A stretch of 64,000 nucleotides of DNA from VFZN01 sp963709325 (GCA_963709325.1 CAVPVV010000003.1:2170001-2234000), one strand, 5' to 3'; shown: positions 33,836 to 44,102, counted from the stretch's first letter. The notes: a model not told the origin generated them from the letters alone. Numbers and translations: made by a program.

Positions 33836-35758
33836 ATGACCACATCGCTCGCTGGCCGCCGTGTCCTGACCGTCCTCGCGCTGGTCGTGCCGCTCGCCAT
33901 CGCCTGGCCGGCGGCCCGCCAACAGACGGCGTCATCGCCGGCCGATGCCTTCGACGTACGCGACGTGATGATTCCGGCGCGCGACGGCGTCAAGCTGCAC
34001 ACGAAGATCTTCTCGCCGAAGAACCAGCCGGGGCCGCTGCCGATGCTGATGCGCCGCACGCCGTACGGCATCGAGGGCGCCGGTGGCGCGTTCGAGCGCG
34101 TCTACAAGGCGCTGGCCGACGAGGGCTACATCTTCGTGTTCCAGGACATCCGCGGGAAGTTCGGGTCCGAAGGCCAGTTCGTCATGCAGCGCCCGGCCCG
34201 CACGCCCGGTGACACCTCCGCCCTCGACGAGGGCACCGACACCTACGACACCATCGAGTGGCTGCTGAAGAACGTGCCGAACCACAACGGACGGGTTGGC
34301 ATGCTCGGCGTCTCCTACGACGGGTGGACGACGATCATGGGCGCGATCGAGCCGCACCCCGCGCTCAAGGCCATTTCGCCGCAGGCCTCTCCGTCCGACA
34401 TGTGGATTGGCGACGACTTTCACCACAACGGCGCGTTCCGACTGAGCTACGCGTTCGAGTATGCGGCGATGATGGAGAGCGGCAAGGACGTGCAGCAGTT
34501 CCAGTTCGATCGCTACGACACGTTCGACTGGTATCTCGACCTCGGCCCACTCGCCAACGCCAACATCCGCTACCTCCGCGAGAAGATCCCGACCTGGAAC
34601 GACTTCGTCGCCCACCCGGACTACGACGCCTTCTGGAAGCGGCAGACGATGGTGCCGCACCTGAAGAGCGTGAAGGTGCCGACGCTGAACGTCGCGGGAT
34701 GGTGGGATCAGGAAGACTTTTACGGGCCGGTCGCCATCTACGAGACGCTCGAGAAGGTGGACAAGGACAATCTCAATTTCCTGGTCGTCGGCCCCTGGAA
34801 TCACGGCGGCTGGACCCGCGCCGGCGATGGGCTCGGCCCGATCAAGTTCGGCGCTGACACGGCGGAATACTTCCGCGACCACATCCAGGCGCCGTTCTTC
34901 GCCTACTTCCTGAAGGACAAAGGCACGCGCGACTTTCCGGAGGCACAGACGTTCGAGTCGGGAACAAACCGCTGGAGAAAGTGGGAAGCGTGGCCCCCGA
35001 AGGGTCCGGCGACGACGTCGCTGTACTTCGGCGCGGGTGAACGTCTTGGGATTGGAAAGCCCGTGCCGGGAGGCGGATCGGGATCGGCAGCGGACTCGGG
35101 ATCGGGAGGGGCGTCGCCCGCCGCGAGTGCCAGGGCGCCTGCCGACTACGACGAGTTCATCTCGGACCCCGCTCATCCGGTACCGTATCGGCATCGGCCG
35201 ATCCAACCGACTTATTTCCCGGGTGGATCGAAGTGGTCCACGTGGCTGGTCGAAGATCAGCGTTTTGTCGATGATCGCGCCGACGTCCTGAGCTGGGAGA
35301 GCGCGCCGCTCACAGCCGACATGACGATCGCCGGTGAGGTGATGGCTCATCTGCTCGCGTCCACGACCGGCACCGACGCGGACTGGATCGTGAAGCTGAT
35401 CGACGTCTATCCCGAGGATTACCCGCAGGACTGGAACCTGGCTGGTTACCAGCTGATGGTTTCGAACGAAGTCTTCCGCGGGCGCTATCGCAACGGGATC
35501 GAGAAGCCGGCGCCGATTCCCGCCGGCCAGGTGCAGGAGTACACCTTCAGCCTCCACACCCAGAACTACACGTTCCTCAAGGGGCACCGCGTGATGGTGC
35601 AGGTCCAGAGCAGCTGGTTCCCGCTGATCGACCGGAACCCGCAGACCTTCACGAAGACCATCTTCGAGGCGCGCGATCAGGATTTCGTGAAGGCGACCCA
35701 CCGGATTTACCACTCCGCAAAGTTTCCGTCCCGAGTGGACGTGCAGGTCGTGAAGTAA
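33836..35758 (+). CDS. Secreted CocE/NonD-family hydrolase (X-Pro or alpha-amino-ester type)
   Basis: A 640-residue exported serine hydrolase. Signal peptide: RVLTVLALVVPLAIAWPAA. The CocE/NonD fold is shown by ARDGVKLHTKIFSPK, RRTPYGIEG, FVFQDIRGKFGSEG, the nucleophile elbow GMLGVSYDGWTT (Ser near 163), the Asp in NVAGWWDQEDFYG and the His in VGPWNHGGW. The C-terminal jelly-roll domain begins near KWEAWPPKG and ends HSAKFPSRVDVQV. A Gly/Ser-rich insert near residues 408-424 is probably a loop. Relatives cleave acyl-amide or ester bonds such as glutaryl-7-ACA. The start at ATG 33836 lacks a strong ribosome site. Confidence 0.9.
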   Translation: MTTSLAGRRVLTVLALVVPLAIAWPAARQQTASSPADAFDVRDVMIPARDGVKLHTKIFSPKNQPGPLPMLMRRTPYGIEGAGGAFERVYKALADEGYIFVFQDIRGKFGSEGQFVMQRPARTPGDTSALDEGTDTYDTIEWLLKNVPNHNGRVGMLGVSYDGWTTIMGAIEPHPALKAISPQASPSDMWIGDDFHHNGAFRLSYAFEYAAMMESGKDVQQFQFDRYDTFDWYLDLGPLANANIRYLREKIPTWNDFVAHPDYDAFWKRQTMVPHLKSVKVPTLNVAGWWDQEDFYGPVAIYETLEKVDKDNLNFLVVGPWNHGGWTRAGDGLGPIKFGADTAEYFRDHIQAPFFAYFLKDKGTRDFPEAQTFESGTNRWRKWEAWPPKGPATTSLYFGAGERLGIGKPVPGGGSGSAADSGSGGASPAASARAPADYDEFISDPAHPVPYRHRPIQPTYFPGGSKWSTWLVEDQRFVDDRADVLSWESAPLTADMTIAGEVMAHLLASTTGTDADWIVKLIDVYPEDYPQDWNLAGYQLMVSNEVFRGRYRNGIEKPAPIPAGQVQEYTFSLHTQNYTFLKGHRVMVQVQSSWFPLIDRNPQTFTKTIFEARDQDFVKATHRIYHSAKFPSRVDVQVVK

Positions 35759-35807
35759 CCTGTACGTTCATCATTCGACGGTCGATGGCAACGAGGCGGA
35801 GGCATTT

Positions 35808-36155
35808 GTGATTGCAATGGCGTGGCAGTTCGAGCTGGCTGAGAACGGGCGGGACGCGTTCGAGCGGTTGTACGGCGCGGACGGACCGTGGACGGCGCTG
35901 AGCCGCCAGAGCCGCTCGTTTCTGGGAAGCTCGTTCCTGCGGGACCAGGTCCAGCCGACGCGCTACCTGCTGATCGAGTACTGGAGCGAGATGGTGGTGT
36001 ACGAGAAGCACCACGCCGACTTCTCGGACGAATTGGCCTCGCTCGAGGCGCGGCGCAACGAGCTGTGCCTATCCGTCACTCCACTCGGCGTATTCTCCGC
36101 GCTCGACATCCCGAGCCGGTCGGGGCCGACGTGGAGTCAAAGAGATGGCGTTTAA
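35808..36155 (+). CDS. Antibiotic-biosynthesis-monooxygenase-like (ABM) protein
   Basis: A 115-residue protein with the ferredoxin-like ABM pattern: MAWQFELAENGRDAFERLYG, then SRSFLGSSFLRDQ, YLLIEYWSEMVVYEKHHADF and SLEARRNELCLSVTPLGVF. Members are dimeric, cofactor-poor oxygenases, haem-degrading enzymes or binding proteins, and no catalytic residue singles out one role. GTG 35808 follows GCGGAGG. It may share a transcript with the CocE-like gene 50 bases upstream. A repeat array follows directly. Confidence 0.65.
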   Translation: MIAMAWQFELAENGRDAFERLYGADGPWTALSRQSRSFLGSSFLRDQVQPTRYLLIEYWSEMVVYEKHHADFSDELASLEARRNELCLSVTPLGVFSALDIPSRSGPTWSQRDGV

Positions 36156-36163
36156 GAAACCTG

Positions 36164-36233
36164 CGGGTGCAGGAGGTGCAGGGTGCAGGGGTGCAGGGGT
36201 GCAGGGGTGCAGGGGTGCAGGGGTGCAGAGGTG
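36164..36233. repeat. Octamer tandem array (GGGTGCAG)
   Basis: Seven to eight head-to-tail copies of GGGTGCAG-type units lie between the stops of two converging genes. The same unit makes the arrays at 31834-31947 and, with A substitutions, at 63821-63905. Confidence 0.85.
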
Positions 36234-36236
36234 AGC

Positions 36237-36722
36237 CTACGCACCTGCGCGCGTGGCCCGAGCCTTTTTCTTCTTTCGCGCTGAGCCCTCGCGAACCGTG
36301 AGCTCGCGCAAGCGGACGTCCTCGCCAACCATGAGCAGCGCCTGCTCGGGGTGCTCGAGGACGTTGAAGAGATCGCCGGCCTTGGTCCGGGCGTAGATTT
36401 TGGCGCCGTCGATATAGAGGGTGATCGGCCCGCCCCCTTCGATCGCCTCGTAGAGCCTCACCTGGAAGCGGCTCGAGAGCACGTTCATCAGCCGGCGCAG
36501 GCGCGCCACTGAGAAGCCGCGGCGCCGCAGGTCGGCCAGGACCATCAGCTCCAGCAGCTCGATCGGCGTGTAGCGGCGCTCGGTGAAGCCGCCGCGCTCG
36601 GTGCGTTGCGTGGGGATGGTCGGCGCGAAGATGCCCCGGCGGTCCCACCACTGGAGCTGGCGGGCCGAAAGGCCCGTCTGGGCCGCCACCTCGCGCGAGC
36701 TATACAGCTTCTTGAGCTTCAC
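36237..36722 (-). CDS. MerR-family transcriptional regulator
   Basis: A 161-residue MerR-type protein. The N-terminal winged helix has YSSREVAAQTGLSARQLQWWDRRGIF and the wing ERGGFTERRYTPIEL; LMVLADLRRRGFSVARLRRLM starts the dimer helix. The C-terminal half (GPITLYIDGAKIYARTKAGD, FNVLEHPEQALLMVGEDV) lacks the Cys cluster of metal sensors, so its signal is unknown. The C-terminus is strongly basic (ARKKKKARATRAGA). It starts at GTG 36722 with no ribosome site, immediately beside the nonamer array. Operator sites could not be identified. Confidence 0.85.
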   Translation of the reverse strand: MKLKKLYSSREVAAQTGLSARQLQWWDRRGIFAPTIPTQRTERGGFTERRYTPIELLELMVLADLRRRGFSVARLRRLMNVLSSRFQVRLYEAIEGGGPITLYIDGAKIYARTKAGDLFNVLEHPEQALLMVGEDVRLRELTVREGSARKKKKARATRAGA

Positions 36723-36730
36723 AGGGGGTT

Positions 36731-36779
36731 CGGTTCGCGGGGTTCGCGGGGTTCGCGGGGTTCGCGAGGTTCGCGGGGC
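36731..36779. repeat. Nonamer tandem array (TTCGCGGGG)
   Basis: Five copies of TTCGCG(G/A)GG stand between the pterin dehydratase stop and the MerR start. The unit is the complement of the array at 10182-10246. The array adjoins the MerR start and may affect its transcript leader. Confidence 0.8.
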
Positions 36780-36807
36780 CCCAGGACCTTAGGACCTCAA
36801 GACGACG

Positions 36808-37125
36808 TCACGTGCCATCGCCGAATTCGCTCAGGTGCGGGACCTGTGCGGCGACTTCGTCCGCGGCACCTGCGCCCTCTATGTCCTTCGCGGTCAGGCC
36901 GCCTTCCGAGTGCGTCGAGTAGGTGAGCGTGACCCGCTTGTAGCGAATGTCGATGTCGGGATGATGATCCGCGGCCTCGGCGGCCGGGACCAGCGCGCTG
37001 ACGAAGAGCACCGCCTCGGGAAAGTCCCGGAACGTGAACTGCTTGCGAATCGCTTTATCGGCGCGGGACCAGCCTGGCAAGGCGGCGAGCTGCTGCTCGA
37101 TCTCGGCGTCGGTCAGAAGGGCCAT
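36808..37125 (-). CDS. phhB: 4a-hydroxytetrahydrobiopterin dehydratase
   Basis: A 105-residue pterin-4a-carbinolamine dehydratase. The catalytic signature is AAEAADHHPDIDIRYKRVTL followed by TYSTHSEGGLT, with the paired His residues and the Asp/Pro motif intact; the N-terminal helix is LTDAEIEQQLAALPGWSRAD. It regenerates dihydrobiopterin for aromatic amino acid hydroxylases, or salvages molybdopterin-related pterins. Phenylalanine hydroxylase is not in the window. ATG 37125 lies inside the end of the upstream small gene (13-base overlap); the longer frame to 37167 adds residues absent from the family. Confidence 0.92.
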   Translation of the reverse strand: MALLTDAEIEQQLAALPGWSRADKAIRKQFTFRDFPEAVLFVSALVPAAEAADHHPDIDIRYKRVTLTYSTHSEGGLTAKDIEGAGAADEVAAQVPHLSEFGDGT

Positions 37126-37340
37126 GACGGTTGCTGCTCCCGCAGCTGGTCGAGCCGCCGGCGGCAATCCTCCAGCCGGCTGAGTGCATCCTGCCGCGAG
37201 AGCCGCGCCGCCTCATCGTCTCCGGCGAAGGCCTGCTCGATGACGAGGCGATGATACTCCTGTCCGGCCGCCTGCAGCGCCTCGAGCGCGCGCTGGTGCG
37301 CTTGTTGCCAGCCGAGCCAGCGTGCGCGCGCCTCCGACAT
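37113..37340 (-). CDS. Small helical protein of unknown function
   Basis: Seventy-five residues, mostly helix: MSEARARWLGWQQAHQRALE, AAGQEYHRLVIEQAFAGDDE and DALSRLEDCRRRLDQLREQ, ending PSWPF. Heptad spacing suggests a helical hairpin or coiled-coil dimer. There is no motif or export signal. Its 3' end overlaps the pterin dehydratase start, so the two are co-translated. The start at ATG 37340 is the one that begins regular helix; an upstream ATG at 37445 adds unrelated sequence. Confidence 0.55.
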   Translation of the reverse strand: MSEARARWLGWQQAHQRALEALQAAGQEYHRLVIEQAFAGDDEAARLSRQDALSRLEDCRRRLDQLREQQPSWPF

Positions 37341-37429
37341 CGCTGCTGGCACTATAGCGCGGGGCGCCGTTCGTTGCGCCGCCAGCACATCGTTGCGTAG
37401 AATCGCCGCCACAACGCCTAGAGGGCAGA

Positions 37430-40079
37430 GTGGTTGGCCAAACACTCGGGCACTACACGATTCTGGCGCGCATCGGCTCGGGCGGGATGGGAGAGGTGTA
37501 TCTGGCCGAGGACGCGGCCCTCGGCCGGCGCGTCGCTCTCAAGCTGCTCCCGCCGGAGCTGAACAGCGACGAGCGCCGCACTCGCCTGGAACGCGAAGCC
37601 AGAGCGCTCGCCGCCCTCAATCACCCGAACATCGTCACCATCTACTCGGTCGAGAGCGAGGCTGGCGCGCCCTTCATCACCATGGAGCTGGTCGAGGGTA
37701 GGACGCTCGCCGAGCTCGTGCCCCGGGACGGGCTTCCGCTCGATCGGTTCTTCGATATCGCCGTGCCGATCGCCGACGCCGTTGCCGCAGCCCACCAGCA
37801 CGGGATCGTGCACCGCGACCTCAAGCCGGGCAACGTCATGGTGACCGCCGACGGACGCGTCAAGGTCCTCGATTTCGGCCTGGCGAAGACGCTCGACGGG
37901 TCGGCCCTCGCGAAGGCGGCAGGCGACGCCGCGACCGCGAGCATGACCGGCGCCGGCATGGTCGTCGGCACGTCGAGTTACATGTCGCCCGAGCAGGCGC
38001 GCGGGCTGCCGGTCGATGCCCGCTCCGATATCTTCGCGCTTGGCGTCGTGTTCTACGAGATGCTCACCGGCCGGCGCCCGTTCACGGGCGACACGCCGAC
38101 CGAGGTGCTGTCCTCGATCATCAAGGACGCGCCGCCGGCCATCTCCACGGTTCGTGCCGGCATTCCCCGCGAGCTGGCGCGGATCGTGCGCCGGTGCCTC
38201 GTGAAGGATCCCTCCCGCCGTTCACAGAGCGCCCTCGATATCCGGAACGACCTCGAGGAGCTGAAGCGGGAGATCGAGTCGGGAGAGCTGAAGGCCGAGC
38301 CTCAAACCGCGGAGGCTCGCGGCGCGGGCAAGCACGCGGCGAGGTGGGCCGCGGTGGCAGCTGTCGCCGGCCTGGTAGTGGGTAGTGCTTATTGGTGGTT
38401 CCGGACCGAGCGGAACGGAACCGGCGTGATTCAGCTCAGCAACCCTCGCCAGGTGACGTTCACGTCGAGTGTCGAAACCAATCCGACCTGGTCGCCCGAC
38501 GGTGGACGCATTGCCTACGTGTCCGATCAGAGCGGCAACGAGGACATCTGGGTCTCGCCGGCCGCCGGCGGAGGCGCAGTGAACTTCACCGCCGACCATC
38601 CCGGCTCCGATTCTGAGCCGTCGTGGTCTCCGGATGGCAACCAGATCGCGTTCGTGTCCGATCGGGATGAGGGAGGCATCTACGTGATGCCGGCAATCGG
38701 CGGACGTCCGCTCCGGATAGCGGCGCGCGGCTCCGCGGAAGGGTTGGGCAACCCGCAGTGGTCGGCTGACGGGACCGAGTTGGCCCACATGCGGAGGGAA
38801 GCCTCTGGAAACGTGATCGAAATCGTCTCGCTGGCGACGCGGCAGTCGCGACGGTTGCCGATTCCGGGTGAGCAGGGCAACCGGTTCGACATGAGCTGGT
38901 CGCCAGACGGCCGATTCTTCGCTTATGTACGCCAGGGGAATCGTCAGCTGGAGGTCAACCGGCTCTGGTTGCTGCGGGGCCTCTGATGGCAAGGAGTTCG
39001 CGGTGACCGACGGGACCACTGGCGAGTGGAGCCCGATGTGGTCCGCTGACGCGACGATGCTCTACTTCCTCTCGAACCGTGGCGGCAGCGTGGACGTGTG
39101 GCAGCAACGGCTTACGTCGCAGGGTGTACCGGACGGCAGCGCAACGGCAGTTACAGTCGGCATCGGAATGCAGTGGGCTGCCCTGTCACCGGACCGGCGG
39201 AAGCTGGCCTACTCGAAGGGACGTCCCGTTGCCAACGTGTGGCGCGTACCGATTCTGAGCGCTCGCGAGGCGGGGTGGGAGGACGCTGAGCAGCTCACCT
39301 TCGACGAGGCGTACGTCGAAACGCTCGACCTCCGTCCCGACGGCAAACAGCTGATCATCAGCTCGGATCGCGGCGGGAGCCTCGACCTGTGGGCGATTGA
39401 CGGGACCGAAATGAGACGGCTGACCACCGACCGCGGGCCGGACAGCGCTCCGCAGGTGTCGCCGGACGGGCGCTCCGTCGCGTTTCACTCGTATCGCAGC
39501 GGCAGCCTCGACATCTGGGTCATGCCTATCGAAGGTGGGCCGGCCATCCAGCTGACCCGCGATCCAGGATGGGAGCAGTTCCCGGCGTGGTCTCCCGATG
39601 GGACGGCGATCGCGTTCTATGCGTTACGAGACGGCAGCGTGAACGCGTTCGTTGTCCCGTCGAAGGGAGGCGATATCCGTCCGATTACCACCGGACCCGT
39701 GTCGAAATATTTCCCGCAATGGTTGGATCGACAATGGATGTTCGTAGCGTCGGATGGTCCGGACGGCAGACGGCACCTCTTCCGCCTCCCTGGCACGGGC
39801 GGCGCGCTCGAGCAGGTGACGAAACAGCCCGCGTTTTACTTCCGCCGGTCACCGGACCGGACACGCCTCTATTTCGCGGGGAACTATCGCGGGAGCAACG
39901 ATCTGTGGATGCTGACGCCTGCTGACGGTCGCGAGAGGCGGTTGACGCGATTTTCCAGAACGCGAGGGGAACTCGGGGAGCTGGCTCTGGCAGCGTCCGA
40001 CACGCATCTCTATTTCACGCTGAGGAAGGACGTCGGCGATATCTGGATCATGGATGTGGCGTCCGACGCCAAGCCGTAG
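37430..40079 (+). CDS. Membrane Ser/Thr kinase with a periplasmic WD40-like propeller (one frameshift)
   Basis: The kinase domain covers residues 1-275: RIGSGGMGEVYLAED, the Lys in VALKLLPPEL, GIVHRDLKPGNVMV (about 127), VLDFGLAKTL and SSYMSPEQARG. One membrane helix follows near 307-325 (AAVAAVAGLVVGSAYWWF). The outside part is a TolB/PD40-type propeller with repeated NPTWSPDGGRIAYVSD-like blades. At the G run 38976-38979 an extra G breaks the frame; after it the propeller continues as SDGKEFAVTDG to the stop at 40079. The whole protein would be about 880 residues. GTG 37430 starts it, after GAGGG. The propeller is presumably the sensor; the break may be a sequencing error. Confidence 0.85.
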
Positions 40080-40099
40080 CGGCCAGGGATCCGACGGCT

Positions 40100-41206
40100 T
40101 CACAGCCTTCCGTATCGTGACGGCTCGAGCGCCGCAATCGTCGTCGCGGCAGGGTCGATCGCCAGCCGCCGCACGAGATCGGCCGTCAGCGGCGCCAGCA
40201 GCACGCCGTTGCGGTAATGGGCCGTCGCGTAGATCAGTCCCGGTACGGCACGCGACCGCCCGACGAGCGGCAGATCGTCGGGCCCTTTCGGGCGCAGCCC
40301 CGCGCGTGCGTCCACGAGGTCGGCCTCCTGCAACGCCGGCACGAGGGCGACGGCCATCTCCAGGAGCGCGTGCCGCGCGTCCTCGGTGTTCGATTCGTCG
40401 AACCCGACGTCCTCGACGGTCGCGCCCACCAGAACCGAGCCGTCGGGCCACGGCACCAGGTATCCGGCCTCGCCCCAGATCGGCCGACGCAGCAGACCTG
40501 GCCTAGAAGTAAGCTGCAGCAGCTGGCCTCGGATCGGCTTTACCGGAACCGGGTCCGCGCCCTCCACGCGCACGCGTGAGGACCAGCTGCCCGCGGCCAT
40601 CACCACGACGTCGGCGTTCCACTCCCGGGTCGGCGTCGTGACCGAGACTCCACGCTCAGGCGCCGGGCGCACCTCGATCGCTCCGGCGTCCGCGATCACC
40701 TCCGCGCCCCGTTGCTCGGCAGCCGCCACGGCCGCCAGCGTCAACGAGGTGGCGCCAACGAAACCGTGCATCGGGATGAACAAGCCCCCCGCGGCGCTCG
40801 TGGAGACATTCGGCTCGAGGTCGGGAATCACCGCCGCGGGAACCCAGCGCGCCTCGACGCCCTCTTTCCAGAGCGCGGCAGAAGACGCGGCGAGCCGTTC
40901 CGCCTCCTGGGCGGTCAGGGCAATCTCCAGCGTTCCGGACCGCTCGTAAACGATATCGCGGCCGCTATCGCGACGGAGGCGGACGATGAACTCGTCGTAC
41001 ATGTCGAGACTGTCGCGGCCGAGATCGCGCAGCGGTGAAGCGGGATGACCTTCGATGTAGGGGCAGAGGACGCCAGCGGAAGCACGCGTCGCACCATCCC
41101 CGGGCGTGCGCGCGTCGAGAAGCGTGACGCGAACGCCCGCCGCCGCGAGCTCCCAGGCAATGGACGCGCCGACGACGCCGGCGCCGATGACGATGGCTGA
41201 GATCAT
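40100..41206 (-). CDS. thiO: Glycine oxidase ThiO-like FAD-dependent oxidoreductase
   Basis: A 368-residue DAO-family flavoenzyme. The FAD site is AIVIGAGVVGASIAWELAAAG at the N-terminus, followed by ATRASAGVLCPY, the substrate-domain region GLFIPMHGFVGATSL, VVMAAGSWSSRV and the C-terminal FAD motif GLRPKGPDDLPLVGR with YATAHYRNGVLLAPLTADL. ThiO oxidises glycine to the imine used in thiazole synthesis for thiamine. No thiS, thiG or thiE is in the window, so a different amine substrate remains possible. ATG 41206 is chosen because the dinucleotide motif starts a few residues later. A repeat element lies just upstream of the start. Confidence 0.85.
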   Translation of the reverse strand: MISAIVIGAGVVGASIAWELAAAGVRVTLLDARTPGDGATRASAGVLCPYIEGHPASPLRDLGRDSLDMYDEFIVRLRRDSGRDIVYERSGTLEIALTAQEAERLAASSAALWKEGVEARWVPAAVIPDLEPNVSTSAAGGLFIPMHGFVGATSLTLAAVAAAEQRGAEVIADAGAIEVRPAPERGVSVTTPTREWNADVVVMAAGSWSSRVRVEGADPVPVKPIRGQLLQLTSRPGLLRRPIWGEAGYLVPWPDGSVLVGATVEDVGFDESNTEDARHALLEMAVALVPALQEADLVDARAGLRPKGPDDLPLVGRSRAVPGLIYATAHYRNGVLLAPLTADLVRRLAIDPAATTIAALEPSRYGRL

Positions 41207-41210
41207 GAGA

Positions 41211-41335
41211 GGCTTCAGGCTCCAGGCTTCAGGCTCCAGGCCTGAGAAGGGCACCAGTCACGCTGCCACAGACGTTGCGGCGGGACAAGAGCTCTTCCTC
41301 AAGTCTGAAGCCTGGAGCCTGAAGCCTGAAGGCTG
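41211..41335. repeat. Mirrored heptamer-array element (copy 1)
   Basis: The left arm (41211-41243) is about five GGCTTCA/GGCTCCA units; the right arm (41301-41335) is the complementary CCTGAAG/CCTGGAG array. At least 23 of 24 aligned bases of the arms can pair. The spacer holds GTCACGCTG (41257-41265) and GCGGCGGGACA (41277-41287), both also found in copy 2 at 48092-48215. Confidence 0.8.
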
Positions 41336-41347
41336 ACAGCGAAGGCC

Positions 41348-44016
41348 CTAGAAGCCGAGCGAGAAACCGAGTTCCATCCGGCGCGCCGGGCCGGCGTTGG
41401 TGGCAGTACCAAAGAACGGCGAGAGCCGGTTGCCGATGAACGGGCCGTAGTTCACGTAGTTGAACACGTTGCTGATCTGCGCGTAGAAGTCGAGCCGGTA
41501 CTTCTGGTTGGTGCCTTCCATCACCACCATCTGCGGACCGCCCTCGCCGCCTCCCGGACCGCGTCCGCCGCCGGGACCGCGCTGGTTCAGCGCGCCGCCA
41601 CCGCCGGGCGGCGGTGGAATCGGCATGCCGCCCGGGCCGCGACCGGGCCGCCTCGGGCCGGACCACCGAAGCCAAAGGCCTTGTCCAGGCGCAGCGACGC
41701 GTTGACCGCGTTGGCGCCTCGGCCGCTGTTGCGGTCCACACCCGGCGGACGATCGTTGAACACCGTGTCGCCGTTGTCGTCGCGCCCGGTCGTGATGTTG
41801 TACGGCGCCTTCGACGCCACCTGCATGTTGAAGCCGGCCCGCACGCCCTTCCAGATCGGGGTGTTGAACATCACGAACAGCCGGTGGCGGATGTCCTGCG
41901 TCGACGGGCCCCAGTCGGCGTTCGGGTTGTTGCTGTCGGCCGGCAGCGAAGTCGCCGAATCAGCGTAATTGCGCTGGCTGCCCAGCTGATACATCACGTT
42001 GCTGAAGATCCGCAGCCGCTGGTTGCGCGCGTTCACCGCGACCGTCAGCCTGTCGCTGGCGCGCCGGCCGGTTGACTGGATCTCGGTGATGTTGCCGAGC
42101 TCAAGGTCCGGGCGCACGCCGTCGAGCGGTGCGTTGACGTTGATCGAGCGCAGCGTATTGGAGCCGCGCGTCCACATGTAGTCGGTGCGCAGGCTCGCCC
42201 ACTTGGTGATCGGCCGCTCGAGCCCGATCGAGGCCTGCTGGATGATCGGCTGACCCAGATCCGCGGCACGAATCACGCTCGACGGCAAGCGGTCGCCGCC
42301 GCCCTCGATGACCGGGAAGCTCGGGTTCTCGACGATGACGTCGTACTGATGGACGCCGTCGACGCGCAGCGTTTGCTCGTAGAGGCTGGCGTCGTACCAG
42401 TCGTAGAAGATCCCGTAGCCGCCGCGGAGCGTCGTCTTGCGGTTCGCCGTCCAGGTGAATGCGGCGCGCGGCGCGACGTTCCACTTGTCGCTCACCTGGG
42501 TCTGGATCTCCTGCCGGACTCCGAGGCTGACCGACAGGTCGCGATTGACCTTGATGTCGTCCTGGGCGAACCACCCGGCGCGCACCTGTGAGTACTCGAC
42601 CAGTGGATCGCCGACTCGCACGGTATAGGTGTCGGCGAGTCCCAGGTTGTAGGCGTCGAGGCTGCGAAACACGTAGCTGCCGTTGAAGTTCTGCTGCTGG
42701 GTGCTGTTGTACCAGCCGGCCTCGAGGAGCAGCCCGGCCCGCATCGAGTGCTTGCGCCGGATCGTGAAGTCGAAGTTCTGGGCCAGCTCGAGCTCGTGGG
42801 CGGTCCGCGTTCCGTCCTGGCCGGCGCCGCCGTTGGTGAACGCCTCGTTGACCCGCACGGTCGGCAGCCGCGACAGCGGGAGGGTCTCCGAATCGGTCGA
42901 GCTGAACTCGAATTTTGTTTCGCTGAACATCTTCTTGCTGATCACCCGGGTGTTGCGGACCCGGAGGGTGTCGATCACCTGGGTGGTGTCGTAGGCGCGC
43001 TCGGGAAGATCGAAGTCGCCGACACCGAGCCCGCCGCGATCGGTGCTGCGCCGCTCGTACTCGGCGCGGATCTGGTTGGCCTGGCTGGTCGCGTGGTCGA
43101 TCCGGAAGCTGGCGTTCAGGCCGTCGGTCGTGTTCCTGGCCAGCCCGTTCACCGTTTCGTCCGACGGCGACTGCGCAAGGATGGTGCGCGAATCGAAGGC
43201 GTTGTTGCCGTCGATCGACATCGAGAACCCCGTCTTGCCCTTGCTGATCGGTCCCTGGAAGCTGAAGTTGTACCGCTGCTGCTCGGTCGGCTCCTTGACC
43301 GGCGAGAACGCGTTGCGCGCGTTCAGCGCATCGTCTCGGAACCCGACGTTCGCGCGTCCGCGCCAGCCGCCCATGCCGGGACGGGTGATCACTTCGATAC
43401 GGACCATGCCGGCGTCGTGATACTCGGCGGAGTACGAGTTGCTGTTGAAGCGGATCTGCTGGATCTGATCTTTCGGCGGCAGCCGTCCCCCGCGAAATCC
43501 ATCCACGTAGATCTGCGCGCCCGGTCCGGCCATCTGCTCGAGCTGATCGGCCATCTCGTCGGGATCGTCGGACAGCGCGTCGATCTCGTCAGGAGAGAGT
43601 GTCTGGACGAACCCGTTGTCGCGCCGCTCGTCCGCTGCTTGATCGGCCACCGTGATCTGCTCGGAGAACGCGACCGCCAGCGTGACGGTGGTGCTGTTGT
43701 TGCCGCGGCGGACGTTGACCTCCACCGTCTGCTCGCGGAACCCGTCCGCACTGACCTTCACCTGGTAGGTGCCCGGCTGCAGCCCGGCAAAGGTGGCGAT
43801 GCCCTGGGGATCCACCGCCGCCCGCTGCGCTGCGCCCTGGGCGTCCGTGATCGTCACGCTTGCCGTCGGCAGCCCCAGGTCGGTCGCGTCCCTGACGACG
43901 ACGCGCAGCGTGGACGGCCCGGCTGCCGGCGTCTGCGCCCCCGCGCCCGGTGTCACGGTCAACACGCAGGACACGAAGAGCACGAAGAACGATCGCGAGA
44001 TCACCAGATAGATCAC
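41348..44016 (-). CDS. Oar-type TonB-dependent receptor with a carboxypeptidase-regulatory domain (one frameshift)
   Basis: The protein is about 890 residues with the break repaired. A signal-like N-terminus (FFVLFVSCVLTVTPGAGAQ) is followed by a CarboxypepD_reg-like beta-sandwich (LPTASVTITDAQGAAQRAAV, GLQPGTYQVKVSADGF), a plug (QIYVDGFRGGRLPPKDQIQQ, YSAEYHDAGMVRIEVITRPG) and a 22-strand barrel ending RMELGFSLGF. Near 41650 one base seems to be missing; beyond it comes a Pro/Gly-rich loop (MPIPPPPGGGGALNQR, GPGGGRGPGGGEGGP) and the final strands. GTG 44016 lies inside a tandem repeat, so the first residues (MIYLVIS) are repeat-encoded. It probably binds a large extracellular ligand or acts in TonB-driven uptake. 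Confidence 0.85.
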
Positions 44017-44096
44017 AAGATCACCAGATAGATCAGCAGATCACCTGCTCGCCATATTGATCGCCACGTCACCAGATCACCAGATCTCCAGATTCG
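43999..44096. repeat. GATCACCAG-type short tandem array overlapping a gene start
   Basis: Several copies of (A)GATCACCAGAT and GATAGATCA alternate from 43999 to 44046, and again from 44070 to 44096 after a less regular part. The array fills the 86-base gap between two minus-strand genes and includes the start codon of the Oar-type receptor. Confidence 0.75.
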
Positions 44097-44102
44097 CCGA
44101 CA

